Part shown: positions 1 through 7,354 of the stretch, piece after piece
Numbering within the stretch: the first letter of the stretch is position 1
Layout: every line of letters starts with the position of its first letter
Assembly (NCBI GenBank): GCA_031281345.1
Contig: JAITFN010000056.1
Coordinates: 1-47,409, forward strand
DNA: 47,409 nt
Direction of reading: 5' to 3'
Origin: Candidatus Fibrimonadaceae bacterium
Lineage (GTDB): Bacteria > Fibrobacterota > Fibrobacteria > Fibrobacterales > Fibrobacteraceae
Notes under the pieces: generated by a model
What the model was told of the DNA's origin: nothing
The model's input: the letters and a program-made list of their open reading frames with translations, nothing else
The model's database searches: none
Made by a program: the position numbers and the translations under genes

Positions 1-342
1 AAAGGCTCTTTAAAGGCTCCGAGCGCAAGAGATATAGATATGGGTTCTGGCGATGGTTCTCGCTCCAAAGCGGAAATTATGGCTGTTGTTAATGCCCGTA
101 TGCCAGGTTTAAGGAACATATACAACAAGTATTTGAAGTTGAAACCGGGCTTTAGCGGCAAGGTTACTCTCAAATTCACCATTGCTCCTGGTGGCGATAT
201 TGTTAGCATTGCTATAGTGTCTTCAACAACAGGCTATAGCGACTTTGACAACGCTGTTAAGAACATGGTAGCAACCTGGAAATGGAAGGTTATCAAGAGC
301 GGCAATACCACTCCAACCATACCATTCAACTTCACCGAGTAG
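1..342 (+). CDS. AgmX/PglI C-terminal domain protein, 5' end outside window
   Basis: The reading frame is open from base 1 to the stop at 340-342, so the gene enters the window already in progress; only about 113 C-terminal residues are visible. They read as the AgmX/PglI C-terminal (TonB-like) domain: an acidic Gly-rich lead-in (DIDMGSGDG), a helix with repeated basic residues (RMPGLRNIYNKYLK), then strands GKVTLKFTIAPGGDI and a final TIPFNF strand. Proteins of this type in Fibrobacter and myxobacteria are envelope or motility proteins with TonB-like tails. The true N-terminus, probably with a membrane segment, is not visible. An internal ATG at base 40 exists, but the frame continues upstream of it. 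Family assignment rests on remembered motif resemblance. Confidence 0.7.
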   Translation, partial: KGSLKAPSARDIDMGSGDGSRSKAEIMAVVNARMPGLRNIYNKYLKLKPGFSGKVTLKFTIAPGGDIVSIAIVSSTTGYSDFDNAVKNMVATWKWKVIKSGNTTPTIPFNFTE

Positions 343-360
343 AACCCCCAATTTTTTAAA

Positions 361-382
361 AGCCCCGAGAGGGGCTATTTTT
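361..382 (+). terminator. Rho-independent terminator that may also supply the cheR ribosome-binding site
   Basis: The hairpin AGCCCCGAGAGGGGCT (361-376, six-base-pair stem, GAGA loop) is followed by ATTTTTAT. It lies 18 bases after the stop of the AgmX-like gene. The cheR ATG at 383 begins immediately after the T-run, and the only purine-rich sequence before it is the GAGGGG inside the hairpin, so the same bases may serve as terminator stem and Shine-Dalgarno. Confidence 0.75.
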
Positions 383-1225
383 ATGAAAATAACACTTACC
401 GAATTCAAACTCCTCAGAGACTATCTAGAAGAACGGAGCGGTATTTGTTTAAATGAAGATAAAGCCTATTTGCTTGAAAATAGGTTGGCTTCTGTTATAG
501 AATCTTATAAGTGCAAGGATTTTTCCGAGTTTTACTATATACTTAAAGGCGCTAAACACGAGGATTTGGATAACAAGCTGATAGATATTATGACCACAAA
601 CGAAACTCTGTGGTTCAGAGATGCTCATCCTTATGCTATTTTGAAAGAAAAAATTTTGCCAAGTTTTGTTCAAGCGGTTAAAGACGGAAAAAAAGATAAG
701 ATTAAAATTTGGAGTGCAGCAAGCAGCACTGGCCAGGAGCCATATAGCATAGCCATTGCCGTGCGCGATTTTTGCATGGGGCAAAACATAATTAAAAAAG
801 AGATGGTGCATATACTAGCAACAGATATTTCTGATTCTTGCATTGAAAAAGCTAAGACTGGCATTTATGATTCCATTGCCATGAGCAGGGGAATTACTCA
901 GGAACAACTGAACAGATATTTTATGAAAGAAACGGCTAATAGTTATTCTATAAATCACGAAATTAAAAGCATGGTTAAATTCCAAAAATTTAACTTGCAA
1001 GACAACCCCATTATTTTGGAGCCGCATTTTGATTTGGTGTTTATGCGTTATGTTGCTATTTATTTTAGCGATGAGTTCAAAAAGGGTTTGTACAACAGGC
1101 TTGCAAGGATTCTTTCACCAAACGGATTTTTGATTATCGGTGCGGTAGAAACGCTTAGAGGGCTTAGCGAGAGTTTTGATATGATGACTCACGCAGGCGG
1201 TATGTATTATCAATGCAAGCGTTAA
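383..1225 (+). CDS. cheR: CheR-type chemoreceptor glutamate methyltransferase
   Basis: 280 aa, the usual CheR length. CheR transfers a methyl group from S-adenosylmethionine to glutamates of chemoreceptors in the cytoplasm and so sets adaptation. The N-terminal helical domain (about 1-75) ends with MTTNETLWFRD; the SAM-binding fold starts at WSAASSTGQEPYS and continues through ATDIS, FNLQDN and the DLVFMRYVAIYF motif. In most CheR proteins this last motif is CRNVLIYF; here Asn is replaced by Tyr. The C-terminus (GAVETLRG) matches the family. It stands apart from the cheX-cheY pair 32 kb downstream. hisG lies convergent behind it. Confidence 0.88.
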   Translation: MKITLTEFKLLRDYLEERSGICLNEDKAYLLENRLASVIESYKCKDFSEFYYILKGAKHEDLDNKLIDIMTTNETLWFRDAHPYAILKEKILPSFVQAVKDGKKDKIKIWSAASSTGQEPYSIAIAVRDFCMGQNIIKKEMVHILATDISDSCIEKAKTGIYDSIAMSRGITQEQLNRYFMKETANSYSINHEIKSMVKFQKFNLQDNPIILEPHFDLVFMRYVAIYFSDEFKKGLYNRLARILSPNGFLIIGAVETLRGLSESFDMMTHAGGMYYQCKR

Positions 1226-1268
1226 CGGGGGGAACGCCACAGCGGAATTCAGAGTTAATCAGTGGCTA

Positions 1269-2111
1269 CTAAACTCTTGCGCTTTCAATGTTGAATAGCA
1301 AAACGCCTTTGCAGCCAATATCTTGAAGTTTATCCATTATTGAATTTGATTCTTCGCTTTTCACCATTGCTTTTACTGAATACCAATTTTTATTTTGCAA
1401 AGGTGCCACAGTTGGCGATTCTATGCCGGGCGTTATGGAACAGGCTTTTTCCAAAAGTTCTGAAGGAACATCGTATTCAACCATTTTATAGCTCATAGCC
1501 ACCAATTTGCCCTCTATGCGGCGCGCAAGTGTGCGAACCTCAGGGTATTCCCCTCGATTTGGGTGAGCGAAGAGCGCAGCGTTGCTCAAGAACAAAGGAT
1601 CTCCTAAAATGCGAAGCCCAGCTTGTTTTAGGGTTGTTCCCGTATCCACAACATCAACAACGGCATCTGCAACATCTAATCCCACAGAAATTTCAACTGC
1701 GCCTTCTAGCACAACGAGTTCCATTTTAGGATTTTTGAAATAATTGCTAACAATGCCGGGGAAACTTGTTGCTATCCGCAAATTCTCAATATCGCTCAAT
1801 TTTTGATAGCTACTCTGTTCTGGAACGGCAGCGCAGTGTTTGCTTCCGCCAAAGGGCAAGTCAAGTATTTTTATAGCAGGGCTTTGTGCCTCCACGCAAA
1901 AATCCACTCCCGTTATGCCTGCATCTATTATGCCTTTGCCAACATACATTGGGATATCGCCTGGTCGCAAAAAATAAAATTCAATGCCATTTGCGGCATC
2001 TACCGAACTGAGCGTTTTAATAACCTTGCTAACCTTGTATCCACAAGCCTTTAGCAAATCCAGCGCAGGCTCAGAAAGCACGCCTTTATTTGGAATGGCA
2101 ACTTTTATCAT
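1269..2111 (-). CDS. hisG: ATP phosphoribosyltransferase, long form
   Basis: 280 aa. Catalyses the first step of histidine biosynthesis, joining ATP and PRPP. The length and the C-terminal ACT-like regulatory domain (about residues 205-280) identify the long form, which needs no HisZ. Visible motifs are the N-terminal VAIPNKGVLSEPALDLL, the SVDAANGIEFYFLRPGDIP and GIIDAGITGVDF region, and the PRPP loop DVVDTGTTLKQAGL. The usual KGRL at the start reads KGVL here. No other his genes are in view, so it is probably a single-gene unit. It is divergent from the pilin, with 277 bases between the two start codons. Confidence 0.92.
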   Translation of the reverse strand: MIKVAIPNKGVLSEPALDLLKACGYKVSKVIKTLSSVDAANGIEFYFLRPGDIPMYVGKGIIDAGITGVDFCVEAQSPAIKILDLPFGGSKHCAAVPEQSSYQKLSDIENLRIATSFPGIVSNYFKNPKMELVVLEGAVEISVGLDVADAVVDVVDTGTTLKQAGLRILGDPLFLSNAALFAHPNRGEYPEVRTLARRIEGKLVAMSYKMVEYDVPSELLEKACSITPGIESPTVAPLQNKNWYSVKAMVKSEESNSIMDKLQDIGCKGVLLFNIESARV

Positions 2112-2283
2112 TTACGGGAATAATTTAGAAAAACCATTGCATTTTAACCTTCCTTTAAATGCAACACTATTAATATACATTATTTTTCACCAATGTGACC
2201 ATTTTTAGGCTACTTTTGTCATATTTTTGTCATTTTACGCCCCTTTTTGTCAAAATTGTGTCGTTTTCTGCAAAAAAATCAGC

Positions 2284-2313
2284 TTGCAAAAAAGAGCAAA
2301 AACATTGCATTAT
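2284..2313 (+). promoter_or_regulatory. Candidate sigma-70-type promoter of the pilin gene
   Basis: In the region between hisG and the pilin, TTGCAA (2284-2289) and CATTAT (2308-2313) are separated by 18 bases, upstream of an untranslated leader of about 70 bases. The region also contains three TTTTGTCA-like stretches (2214-2250) of unknown meaning. The assignment is weak because promoter rules for this phylum are poorly known. Confidence 0.3.
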
Positions 2314-2388
2314 AAGGAACGTTAAAACGCAACGCGGGAATGCCGAAAACCGTGGAAAAGAGTAGGCTCGTTCAATATGGAGGACATT

Positions 2389-2925
2389 ATGTCTGCTCAA
2401 AAACTCAAAAAAGGTTTCACCCTTATCGAGCTGATGGTTGTAATAGTAATCATCGGTATTCTCGCTGCAATAGCCATTCCAAAGCTGTTCGGTATGTCTG
2501 CAAAAGCCAAAGCACAGGAAGTTGGCCCCGCCGTTGGCACTTGGACTAAATTGCAATTAGCTTACAAAATGGAAACGGGCAATTATGGCGGTCCTAAGGA
2601 TATCAGCTATATATTGCCAAATGCTAGTGGCGATGATTTGTCAAGCGAGACTGGTAATTTTAAATATACAGCAACAGGTGATGCAGCTACCCCGACTTGG
2701 AAAGCAGAAAGTAAATTTAATGCGGACGGTTGTGCAGAAAAATCTGAATGGGGTGCAAAGTTTGTTAAAGAGAACGACGTACCTCAAATGAGAATAGACC
2801 CAACGAAAGCAGAAGATAAAGGATGCTTGAGTTTGACTCCCAATTACCTTAAAATTGGTTGTGTTGATGCAGCCTCTAAAGAGAAGGGCAAAAGTGATGA
2901 CAAGAAATGTGATAGCAAAGAATAA
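2389..2925 (+). CDS. Type IV pilin-like major pseudopilin/pilin
   Basis: 178 aa with the class III signal: a short basic leader, a cleavage site after KKG, then FTLIELMVVIVIIGILAAIAIP, the conserved N-terminal helix with Glu at mature position 5. PilD-type prepilin peptidase would cleave and methylate it, and the product would assemble into a pilus or pseudopilus. After the helix comes the KLFGMSAKAKAQEVGPA stretch typical of Fibrobacter pilins; the C-terminal half is a globular domain with Cys pairs and a Lys-rich end. I chose ATG 2389 rather than the in-frame ATG at 2377 because GGAGGA (2379-2384) is correctly spaced for 2389. A strong terminator follows, so it is probably monocistronic. 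Confidence 0.88.
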   Translation: MSAQKLKKGFTLIELMVVIVIIGILAAIAIPKLFGMSAKAKAQEVGPAVGTWTKLQLAYKMETGNYGGPKDISYILPNASGDDLSSETGNFKYTATGDAATPTWKAESKFNADGCAEKSEWGAKFVKENDVPQMRIDPTKAEDKGCLSLTPNYLKIGCVDAASKEKGKSDDKKCDSKE

Positions 2926-2937
2926 ACATCACTCGCT

Positions 2938-2962
2938 GCCCCCATTGGGGGTGGCTTTTTTT
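2938..2962 (+). terminator. Rho-independent terminator after the pilin gene
   Basis: GCCCCC-ATT-GGGGGT hairpin (2938-2952), then GGC and seven T (2956-2962), 13 bases after the pilin stop. Confidence 0.85.
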
Positions 2963-2980
2963 ACGTATAGGAGGTAGAGT

Positions 2981-3316
2981 GTGAGCAAAGAAATAAAAGA
3001 CGTAGATGTATTGCAAGAATACATAAAACGTATAAAAACTAAAGCGAAGCATCACGCAGAAGAGGTAGGAGAAGTTATATTTCCTTTGATAGGTGCCATT
3101 GTTTGGAAATGCGAAAACATAAAATGTTTGGAAAAAGATGGCGATATGAAAAATGTATTGTGGATTTCTGTAAGAGATAAAAAATATGCTTTTTCATATA
3201 ATCACGATGTAAAAAAGATAGAGATGAGAGAGGGTAGTATCAAAGGTAAGGTATTACATTCTTTTGATAACAAGAATAGCGTTATCGATATTATTAATAT
3301 TTTCGATAACTTATAA
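2981..3316 (+). CDS. Small soluble protein, possibly of the integron-cassette Hfx_Cass5 type
   Basis: 111 aa, GTG start preceded by AGGAGG (2969-2974). No signal peptide or membrane segment. It begins with a helical, charged part (EYIKRIKTKAKHHAEE) and continues into alternating strands (NVLWISVRDKKYAFSYNHD, KIEMREGSIKGKVLHSF). The pattern NVLW...YAFSYNHD...IEMREGS resembles small proteins carried on integron gene cassettes (Hfx_Cass5 group), but this is from memory and unverified. It sits between a terminator and a folded intergenic element and appears to have no promoter of its own beyond read-through, which fits a captured cassette. Function unknown. Confidence 0.5.
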   Translation: MSKEIKDVDVLQEYIKRIKTKAKHHAEEVGEVIFPLIGAIVWKCENIKCLEKDGDMKNVLWISVRDKKYAFSYNHDVKKIEMREGSIKGKVLHSFDNKNSVIDIINIFDNL

Positions 3317-3396
3317 ATAAGACCAGCCAGCCTTAGCTTCGCACCCAATGGTTTCCTTATTACTCCATTGCCTTGCCTAGTCAAAGCTGTTTGGTG

Positions 3397-3510
3397 TCCC
3401 TGTGCGAGCAGGGATGCAACCCGGCCTGCCTTTAGCCCAATATGTTAACACCTCGTTGGGGAGCGATTAATCGCGTCCAAATGAGCGTTGGGGATTGGCG
3501 GGTCGGGTTG
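3397..3510 (+). other. Strongly folded intergenic element (structured RNA or recombination-site-like hairpin)
   Basis: This lies in the 288-base gap between the 111-aa gene and the recombinase. Hairpin A: TCCCTG (3397-3402) pairs with CAGGGA (3409-3414). Stem B: CAACCCGGCCTGCC (3417-3430) pairs with GGCGGGTCGGGTTG (3497-3510), 14 pairs of which two are G-U. Inside it CCCAA (3436-3440) can pair with TTGGG (3488-3492); as an alternative to that pairing, AAC (3447-3449) pairs with GTT (3487-3489). Further in, CTC (3452-3454) pairs with GAG (3483-3485), TTGG (3456-3459) with CCAA (3477-3480), and GCGA-TTAA-TCGC (3463-3474) closes the top. A nested hairpin with small bulges is how integron attC sites fold, and GCGTTGGGG at 3485-3493 resembles the attC box GCGTTRRRY except for its last base. 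The G-U pairs equally allow a folded RNA. The rest of the gap shows nothing recognisable. Confidence 0.55.
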
Positions 3511-3604
3511 CCAATATTGTCTAACGTTTTTTGAAGGGGGGGGAATATGTCTTATTCCATAAATGATAAATTAGAAAAACAACATCATCTAATTAGGAGG
3601 ATTT

Positions 3605-4201
3605 ATGGTCTATGGCTATATTCGTGTTAGCACTGACAAACAGACAGTGGAAAACCAACGGTTTGAAGTTTCCAAATTCTGCAAAAGAAATGGGATTTCA
3701 ATTAACAAATGGATTGAAGAAACCATTTCCGGTACGCAAGAAACTTGCAAACGAAAATTGGGTTCTTTGCTTGAGATAATGCAAAAAGGAGATGTTATTA
3801 TATGCTCCGAATTGTCGCGGCTTGGGAGAAATTTGTTGATGATTATGTCCATACTCAACGCCTGTATGGAAAAAGACGTGCAGGTGTGGACAATAAAAGA
3901 TGACTACAAACTTGGTAAAGACATCAACTCAAAAGTTTTGGCTTTTGCCTTTGGCTTATCGGCAGAAATAGAGCGAACACTCATATCCCAGCGTACCAAA
4001 GAGGCGCTTGCTCGCAAAAAGGCAGAAGGCATCCGCATAGGCAGACCCAGCGGGGCAAAATCAAAAAGGTGCAAATTCACCGGTAAAAATTATCTCATTA
4101 AGAAAATGATGATGAAAAAAATTTCAAAGGCTAAAATTGCAAAAAGACTTGGGGTGCATAGTTCTAGTTTGATACGTTTCCTAAAAAAATCAAATAAATG
4201 A
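3605..4201 (+). CDS. Mpi-type serine DNA invertase/resolvase
   Basis: 198 aa, preceded by TAGGAGGATTT. N-terminal catalytic domain of the small serine recombinases: the nucleophile is Ser9 in GYIRVST, and the active-site arginine region is SELSRLGRN. Next come the E-helix (AEIERTLISQRTKEALARKKAEG), the GRPSGAKSK linker and a C-terminal helix-turn-helix of about 45 residues (KAKIAKRLGVHSSSLIRFLKK). The sequence closely follows Mpi, the master invertase of Bacteroides that flips promoter segments through short inverted repeats. It could equally be a resolvase of a lost element. No obvious inverted-repeat pair flanks it; its sites may lie elsewhere on the genome. Confidence 0.85.
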   Translation: MVYGYIRVSTDKQTVENQRFEVSKFCKRNGISINKWIEETISGTQETCKRKLGSLLEIMQKGDVIICSELSRLGRNLLMIMSILNACMEKDVQVWTIKDDYKLGKDINSKVLAFAFGLSAEIERTLISQRTKEALARKKAEGIRIGRPSGAKSKRCKFTGKNYLIKKMMMKKISKAKIAKRLGVHSSSLIRFLKKSNK

Positions 4202-4228
4202 CGTTTTTACTATATTTAACAAGGAGCA

Positions 4229-4912
4229 ATGAACACGCTTTACATAGTGAGTACGCCTATAGGCAATTTGGAAGATATAACATTCAGAGCGGTGCGCATT
4301 TTGAAGGAAGTTTCGCTTATTTTGGCAGAAGATACGCGGCACAGCCGAGTTTTGCTTGAACATTATGGAATACCTACAAAAATGGAAAGCTACCACGATT
4401 TTAACAAGGAACAGGTTACGCCAAAATATATTGAATACTTGAAAAAAGATGGGGATATAGCCCTTGTGAGCGATGCCGGAACCCCCGGAATTGCAGATCC
4501 GGCGTTTAATTTGGTTAGAGCTTGCAGGGTAGAGCATATTCCAGTTAGGGCGGTGCCCGGTGCAAATGCCCTATTAACGGCTTTGGTTGCAAGCGGATTT
4601 GCAACAGACAGATTTCGTTTTGAGAATTTTTCGCCCAAAAAAAGCGCTCAAAGGGAACACCTGCTGCAAAAATTGAAAAACGATGGAAATAGCACCCTTA
4701 TATTTTACGCAAGTCCCCACAACCTTGTGAAATTTTTGAGCGAAATAAAAAAAGTTTATGGCGAGGTAAATGTAGCCTTAATGCGAGAACTCACAAAAAA
4801 ATTTGAAGAACATCTAATAGGTACCCCAACCGAACTTTTGGAACACTACAAACAAAGAACCCCAAAAGGAGAATTTGTTTTGCTAATAGACAAGGTAGAG
4901 AATGAAAAATAA
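4229..4912 (+). CDS. rsmI: 16S rRNA (cytidine(1402)-2'-O)-methyltransferase
   Basis: 227 aa, the short form of the family. RsmI methylates the ribose of C1402 in the decoding centre of 16S rRNA using SAM. It belongs to the tetrapyrrole-methylase fold: N-terminal LYIVSTPIGNLEDITFRAVRIL, then AEDTRHSRVLLEHYGI, SYHDFNKEQ, the glycine-rich LVSDAGTPGIADPAF, and VRAVPGANALLTALVASG. The C-terminal half (TLIFYASPHNL, MRELTKKFEEHLIG) matches well; the usual GFLPRK is degenerate here (ENFSPKKS). AAGGAG ends four bases before the ATG. Its last 11 bases overlap the lipoprotein gene that follows, so the two are translationally coupled. Confidence 0.93.
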   Translation: MNTLYIVSTPIGNLEDITFRAVRILKEVSLILAEDTRHSRVLLEHYGIPTKMESYHDFNKEQVTPKYIEYLKKDGDIALVSDAGTPGIADPAFNLVRACRVEHIPVRAVPGANALLTALVASGFATDRFRFENFSPKKSAQREHLLQKLKNDGNSTLIFYASPHNLVKFLSEIKKVYGEVNVALMRELTKKFEEHLIGTPTELLEHYKQRTPKGEFVLLIDKVENEK

Positions 4913-6704
4913 ATATAATATTCTGTTCATTTTGATAATCTTGGCCATTCTGGTTCAGACATTTTCCTGTGCTTCGGTGGCTCCGCCGCCCGGAGGTCCC
5001 GAAGATAAATTGCCACCTAGAATTAGCGGCTCAACGCTTGCCCCAAATTCCGTAAATCGAAGCACAAATTTGGATTTAACCCTGCAATTTGATGAGTGGA
5101 TAGTTCAAAAACCGCCAAATGGAGCAGTTGCAATTTCGCCTCCTATTTCTGGCAAGCTGCGCGTAGAAGCCGATGGCGACAAGTTGCGCATATATTCTAC
5201 TGAACCTTTGGATTCCAACACAACCTACACCCTTACGGTTACAAACGCCATAAAAGATTTGCAGGGCAATCCGCTGGAAAAGCCATTCCAAATTTTGTTT
5301 TCAACCGGAAGTTTCTTAGATAGCCTCAAAACAGATTTTTCTGTGCTGCTACAAGATTCCTTGATTAGAAAAAAGAAATTCCCCGTTGTGGCTTTTTATC
5401 CCTTTGGACAAGTTCGAGCACATAAACGCTATTTGGAGAAATTCAGAGATTCAACCTTAAAAGCAGAAGCCGATACCGTTCCACGTATCACAAAAGAGGT
5501 TCCCCTATATATTGCCCAAACCGATAGTCTTGGAAATGGAGTTTTGCAGGGAATGCAAGCTGGTTCGTATTTAGCCGTAGCCTTTTTAGACGAAAACAAT
5601 AATCAAAAATTAGATGCCACAAGCGAAATTGCAGGCATTGCAGATTTTCCGTTTAAATTAAACGCACCGAGAAAAGGTGATAGTTTGCCATTGCTCAGGT
5701 TTTCTCTTGGAGATTTAGATACATCTTCGTTTAGTTTGGATGCTGTTTCTCAAAGAGGCAATAAGGAAGTTGAGGTTTCATTTTCTAGGAATATGGTTTT
5801 GGATTCCCTGTTTAAACGAAAAAACAATTGCTTTGTTTTAAGTGGCAAAGATACTCTTTTCCCCTCTAATTTTTACGTTGAAGCTAACAGCAAAAATCCA
5901 GTTTTTTTGGTTGATAATTTAAAAAATGACAGCCTTTACACAGTTCGTTGCCTTTATGCACGTGATTCTCTGAATAGGCAATTAGACACTGCACGAAGTT
6001 CTGCAAAACTCAAGTTTAAGAAAATTCCAGAAAAAGAAATTATGCCCACAGTTATTTCCAAAATAGAACCTGCAAAAGAAGTCTCTGATGTTTTGCCAGA
6101 TTTGCCTATAAAACTGTATTACAACCACCCGATCTCGGCAGATACTTTGAAACTGCGCCTTTATGTAAACGGGGACAGCGTTAAAATGGAAGTTAAACAA
6201 GTTGATGCAGCCAATTTGGAAATTTTGGCAGACAGTATTTGGGGAGCAGATTCAAAAATCAAGTTGGTGCAGGTGGAAAAAGATTCCGTTGTTGATACCC
6301 TGTTCAAAGAAAAAATTTTGACTCAGTTCAGCACAATTGCAAGATTGAAACTAGCCTCTTTGAAGGGGGAAATACCAGGCGGCTACGATAAAACAGTAGT
6401 TGTTTTACAAGAAATAATAAGCGGTGGTTCTAAATCAAGGCTGGCTAAACAGTCTAAATCTTTTGGTAGGCAGTGGCAGGCAAGGTGCGATGAGGAGGGG
6501 CGTTTTGAAATAAAAGGTGTACCAGAGGGTATTTACAGACTGATTTATTTTAATGACCTGAACAAGGATGGACGCCTTACTTCTGGCTCAATTTACCCGC
6601 TTAAAGCTGGCGAACCTTGGGTAAGCCCCGAGGAAGATCTTATTCTCCCGCACGGAGATGACAATATTTTGAAGGAATTGCTGAAAAATTTGCCTAGTTT
6701 GTAA
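4902..6704 (+). CDS. Ig-like (Big_5) domain lipoprotein
   Basis: 600 aa. A hydrophobic signal ends in a lipobox (TFSC, Cys23), followed by the Pro-rich ASVAPPPGGPEDKLPP. Residues of about 38-135 form a bacterial Ig-like domain (PPRISGSTLAPNSV to LFSTG) as found in Bacteroidota and Fibrobacterota surface lipoproteins. Two or three further Ig-like segments follow, with the periodic DSLYTV and SLKGEIPGG patterns and an EF-hand-like DLNKDGRL near residue 560. Probably outer-membrane anchored with a binding or scaffolding role; no enzyme motif is seen. It overlaps rsmI by 11 bases. After its stop comes a 53-base gap containing the sigma-54 promoter of the flagellar genes. Confidence 0.8.
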   Translation: MKNKYNILFILIILAILVQTFSCASVAPPPGGPEDKLPPRISGSTLAPNSVNRSTNLDLTLQFDEWIVQKPPNGAVAISPPISGKLRVEADGDKLRIYSTEPLDSNTTYTLTVTNAIKDLQGNPLEKPFQILFSTGSFLDSLKTDFSVLLQDSLIRKKKFPVVAFYPFGQVRAHKRYLEKFRDSTLKAEADTVPRITKEVPLYIAQTDSLGNGVLQGMQAGSYLAVAFLDENNNQKLDATSEIAGIADFPFKLNAPRKGDSLPLLRFSLGDLDTSSFSLDAVSQRGNKEVEVSFSRNMVLDSLFKRKNNCFVLSGKDTLFPSNFYVEANSKNPVFLVDNLKNDSLYTVRCLYARDSLNRQLDTARSSAKLKFKKIPEKEIMPTVISKIEPAKEVSDVLPDLPIKLYYNHPISADTLKLRLYVNGDSVKMEVKQVDAANLEILADSIWGADSKIKLVQVEKDSVVDTLFKEKILTQFSTIARLKLASLKGEIPGGYDKTVVVLQEIISGGSKSRLAKQSKSFGRQWQARCDEEGRFEIKGVPEGIYRLIYFNDLNKDGRLTSGSIYPLKAGEPWVSPEEDLILPHGDDNILKELLKNLPSL

Positions 6705-6729
6705 AAATTCCCTCAAACTCCCTAAAATT

Positions 6730-6745
6730 TGGCACAAATTTTGCA
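6730..6745 (+). promoter_or_regulatory. Sigma-54 (RpoN) promoter of the flagellar operon
   Basis: TGGCACAAATTTTGCA fits the sigma-54 consensus TGGCAYRN4TTGCW at every position, with GG at 6731-6732 (-24) and GC at 6743-6744 (-12). It lies directly before a motE-like, fliK, flgD run, and mid-to-late flagellar genes are commonly RpoN dependent. The predicted transcription start (about 6756) is two bases before the ATG at 6758. Confidence 0.8.
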
Positions 6746-6757
6746 CGTATTTATGGT

Positions 6758-7354
6758 ATGGATATACGAGCTAAAGATTTGATAGGCGTGGGCATTGCAT
6801 CAATGCTGCTTTTTCCAGTGGTTTTCTTTGCCGTTTTGCTTGGAAGCGGGATTGCAAGGCTGGAAGTGGGGGCTATGAATGTAGATGTAAAAAAGAGAAT
6901 TGCTGGCTATTTGGAAAGGAATTCGCCAGACCAAGAGGCACAAGACCTAGAACAGAGCAAACTTTACGAGGCAAATCGCAAATTAGCTGCAGAATTAGAG
7001 GAAAGGCAGTTGCTTTTAAAGGAAGAAGCCTCTCGTTTGGAGCTTTTAAAGCTGGAAACTAGCCAAAATTTGGCACAAATGACCCAGAATAGAGAAGAAA
7101 TAAACAAAAAAGTGGGGGAATCTGATGTTCTCACCAATCAAAAAATTGAAGAATTGGCACAGGTTTATGCTGCTATGAAACCGGTTGAGGCAGCACCTAT
7201 TTTAATGAATTTAGATGATAACTCCATTGCGCGCATATTGAAAAAGATTCCAGATTCGCGCTCACAGGGTAAACTTTTGGCAGCAATAGGTGCTCTTAAC
7301 TCTAAAAGGGCTGCTTCGGTTACAAAAATTTTAGGTTGGAAGGACAAACTATGA
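6758..7354 (+). CDS. MotE-like flagellar membrane/periplasmic coiled-coil protein
   Basis: 198 aa. One membrane segment (about 9-28, LIGVGIASMLLFPVVFFAVLLG), a Glu/Gln/Leu-rich coiled coil (about 60-135), then a C-terminal MgtE-N-like helical domain with the hallmark YAAMKPVEAAPILMNLDDNSIARILKKI (152 onward). This order is that of MotE, a chaperone for the stator protein MotC, and of related proteins encoded beside fliK. It is first in an operon with fliK and flgD; its stop overlaps the fliK ATG (ATGA at 7351-7354). Transcription probably comes from the sigma-54 site just upstream. No Shine-Dalgarno fits the ATG if the mRNA starts at 6756. Confidence 0.75.
   Translation: MDIRAKDLIGVGIASMLLFPVVFFAVLLGSGIARLEVGAMNVDVKKRIAGYLERNSPDQEAQDLEQSKLYEANRKLAAELEERQLLLKEEASRLELLKLETSQNLAQMTQNREEINKKVGESDVLTNQKIEELAQVYAAMKPVEAAPILMNLDDNSIARILKKIPDSRSQGKLLAAIGALNSKRAASVTKILGWKDKL

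Noticed and set aside
2121-2138. AATTTAGAAAA followed by ACCATT near the hisG start, similar to the orphan CRISPR repeat
   Set aside because: Only 11 AT-rich bases match exactly; expected by chance in a window of this size and composition.
3519-3525. GTCTAAC as an attC or attI core (RYYYAAC)
   Set aside because: No matching GTTRRRY partner at a proper distance downstream; only the nested hairpin before it is worth testing.
7069-7085. A second TTGGCACAAAT motif as a sigma-54 site
   Set aside because: It is inside a coding region and lacks the TTGC element at the right distance.
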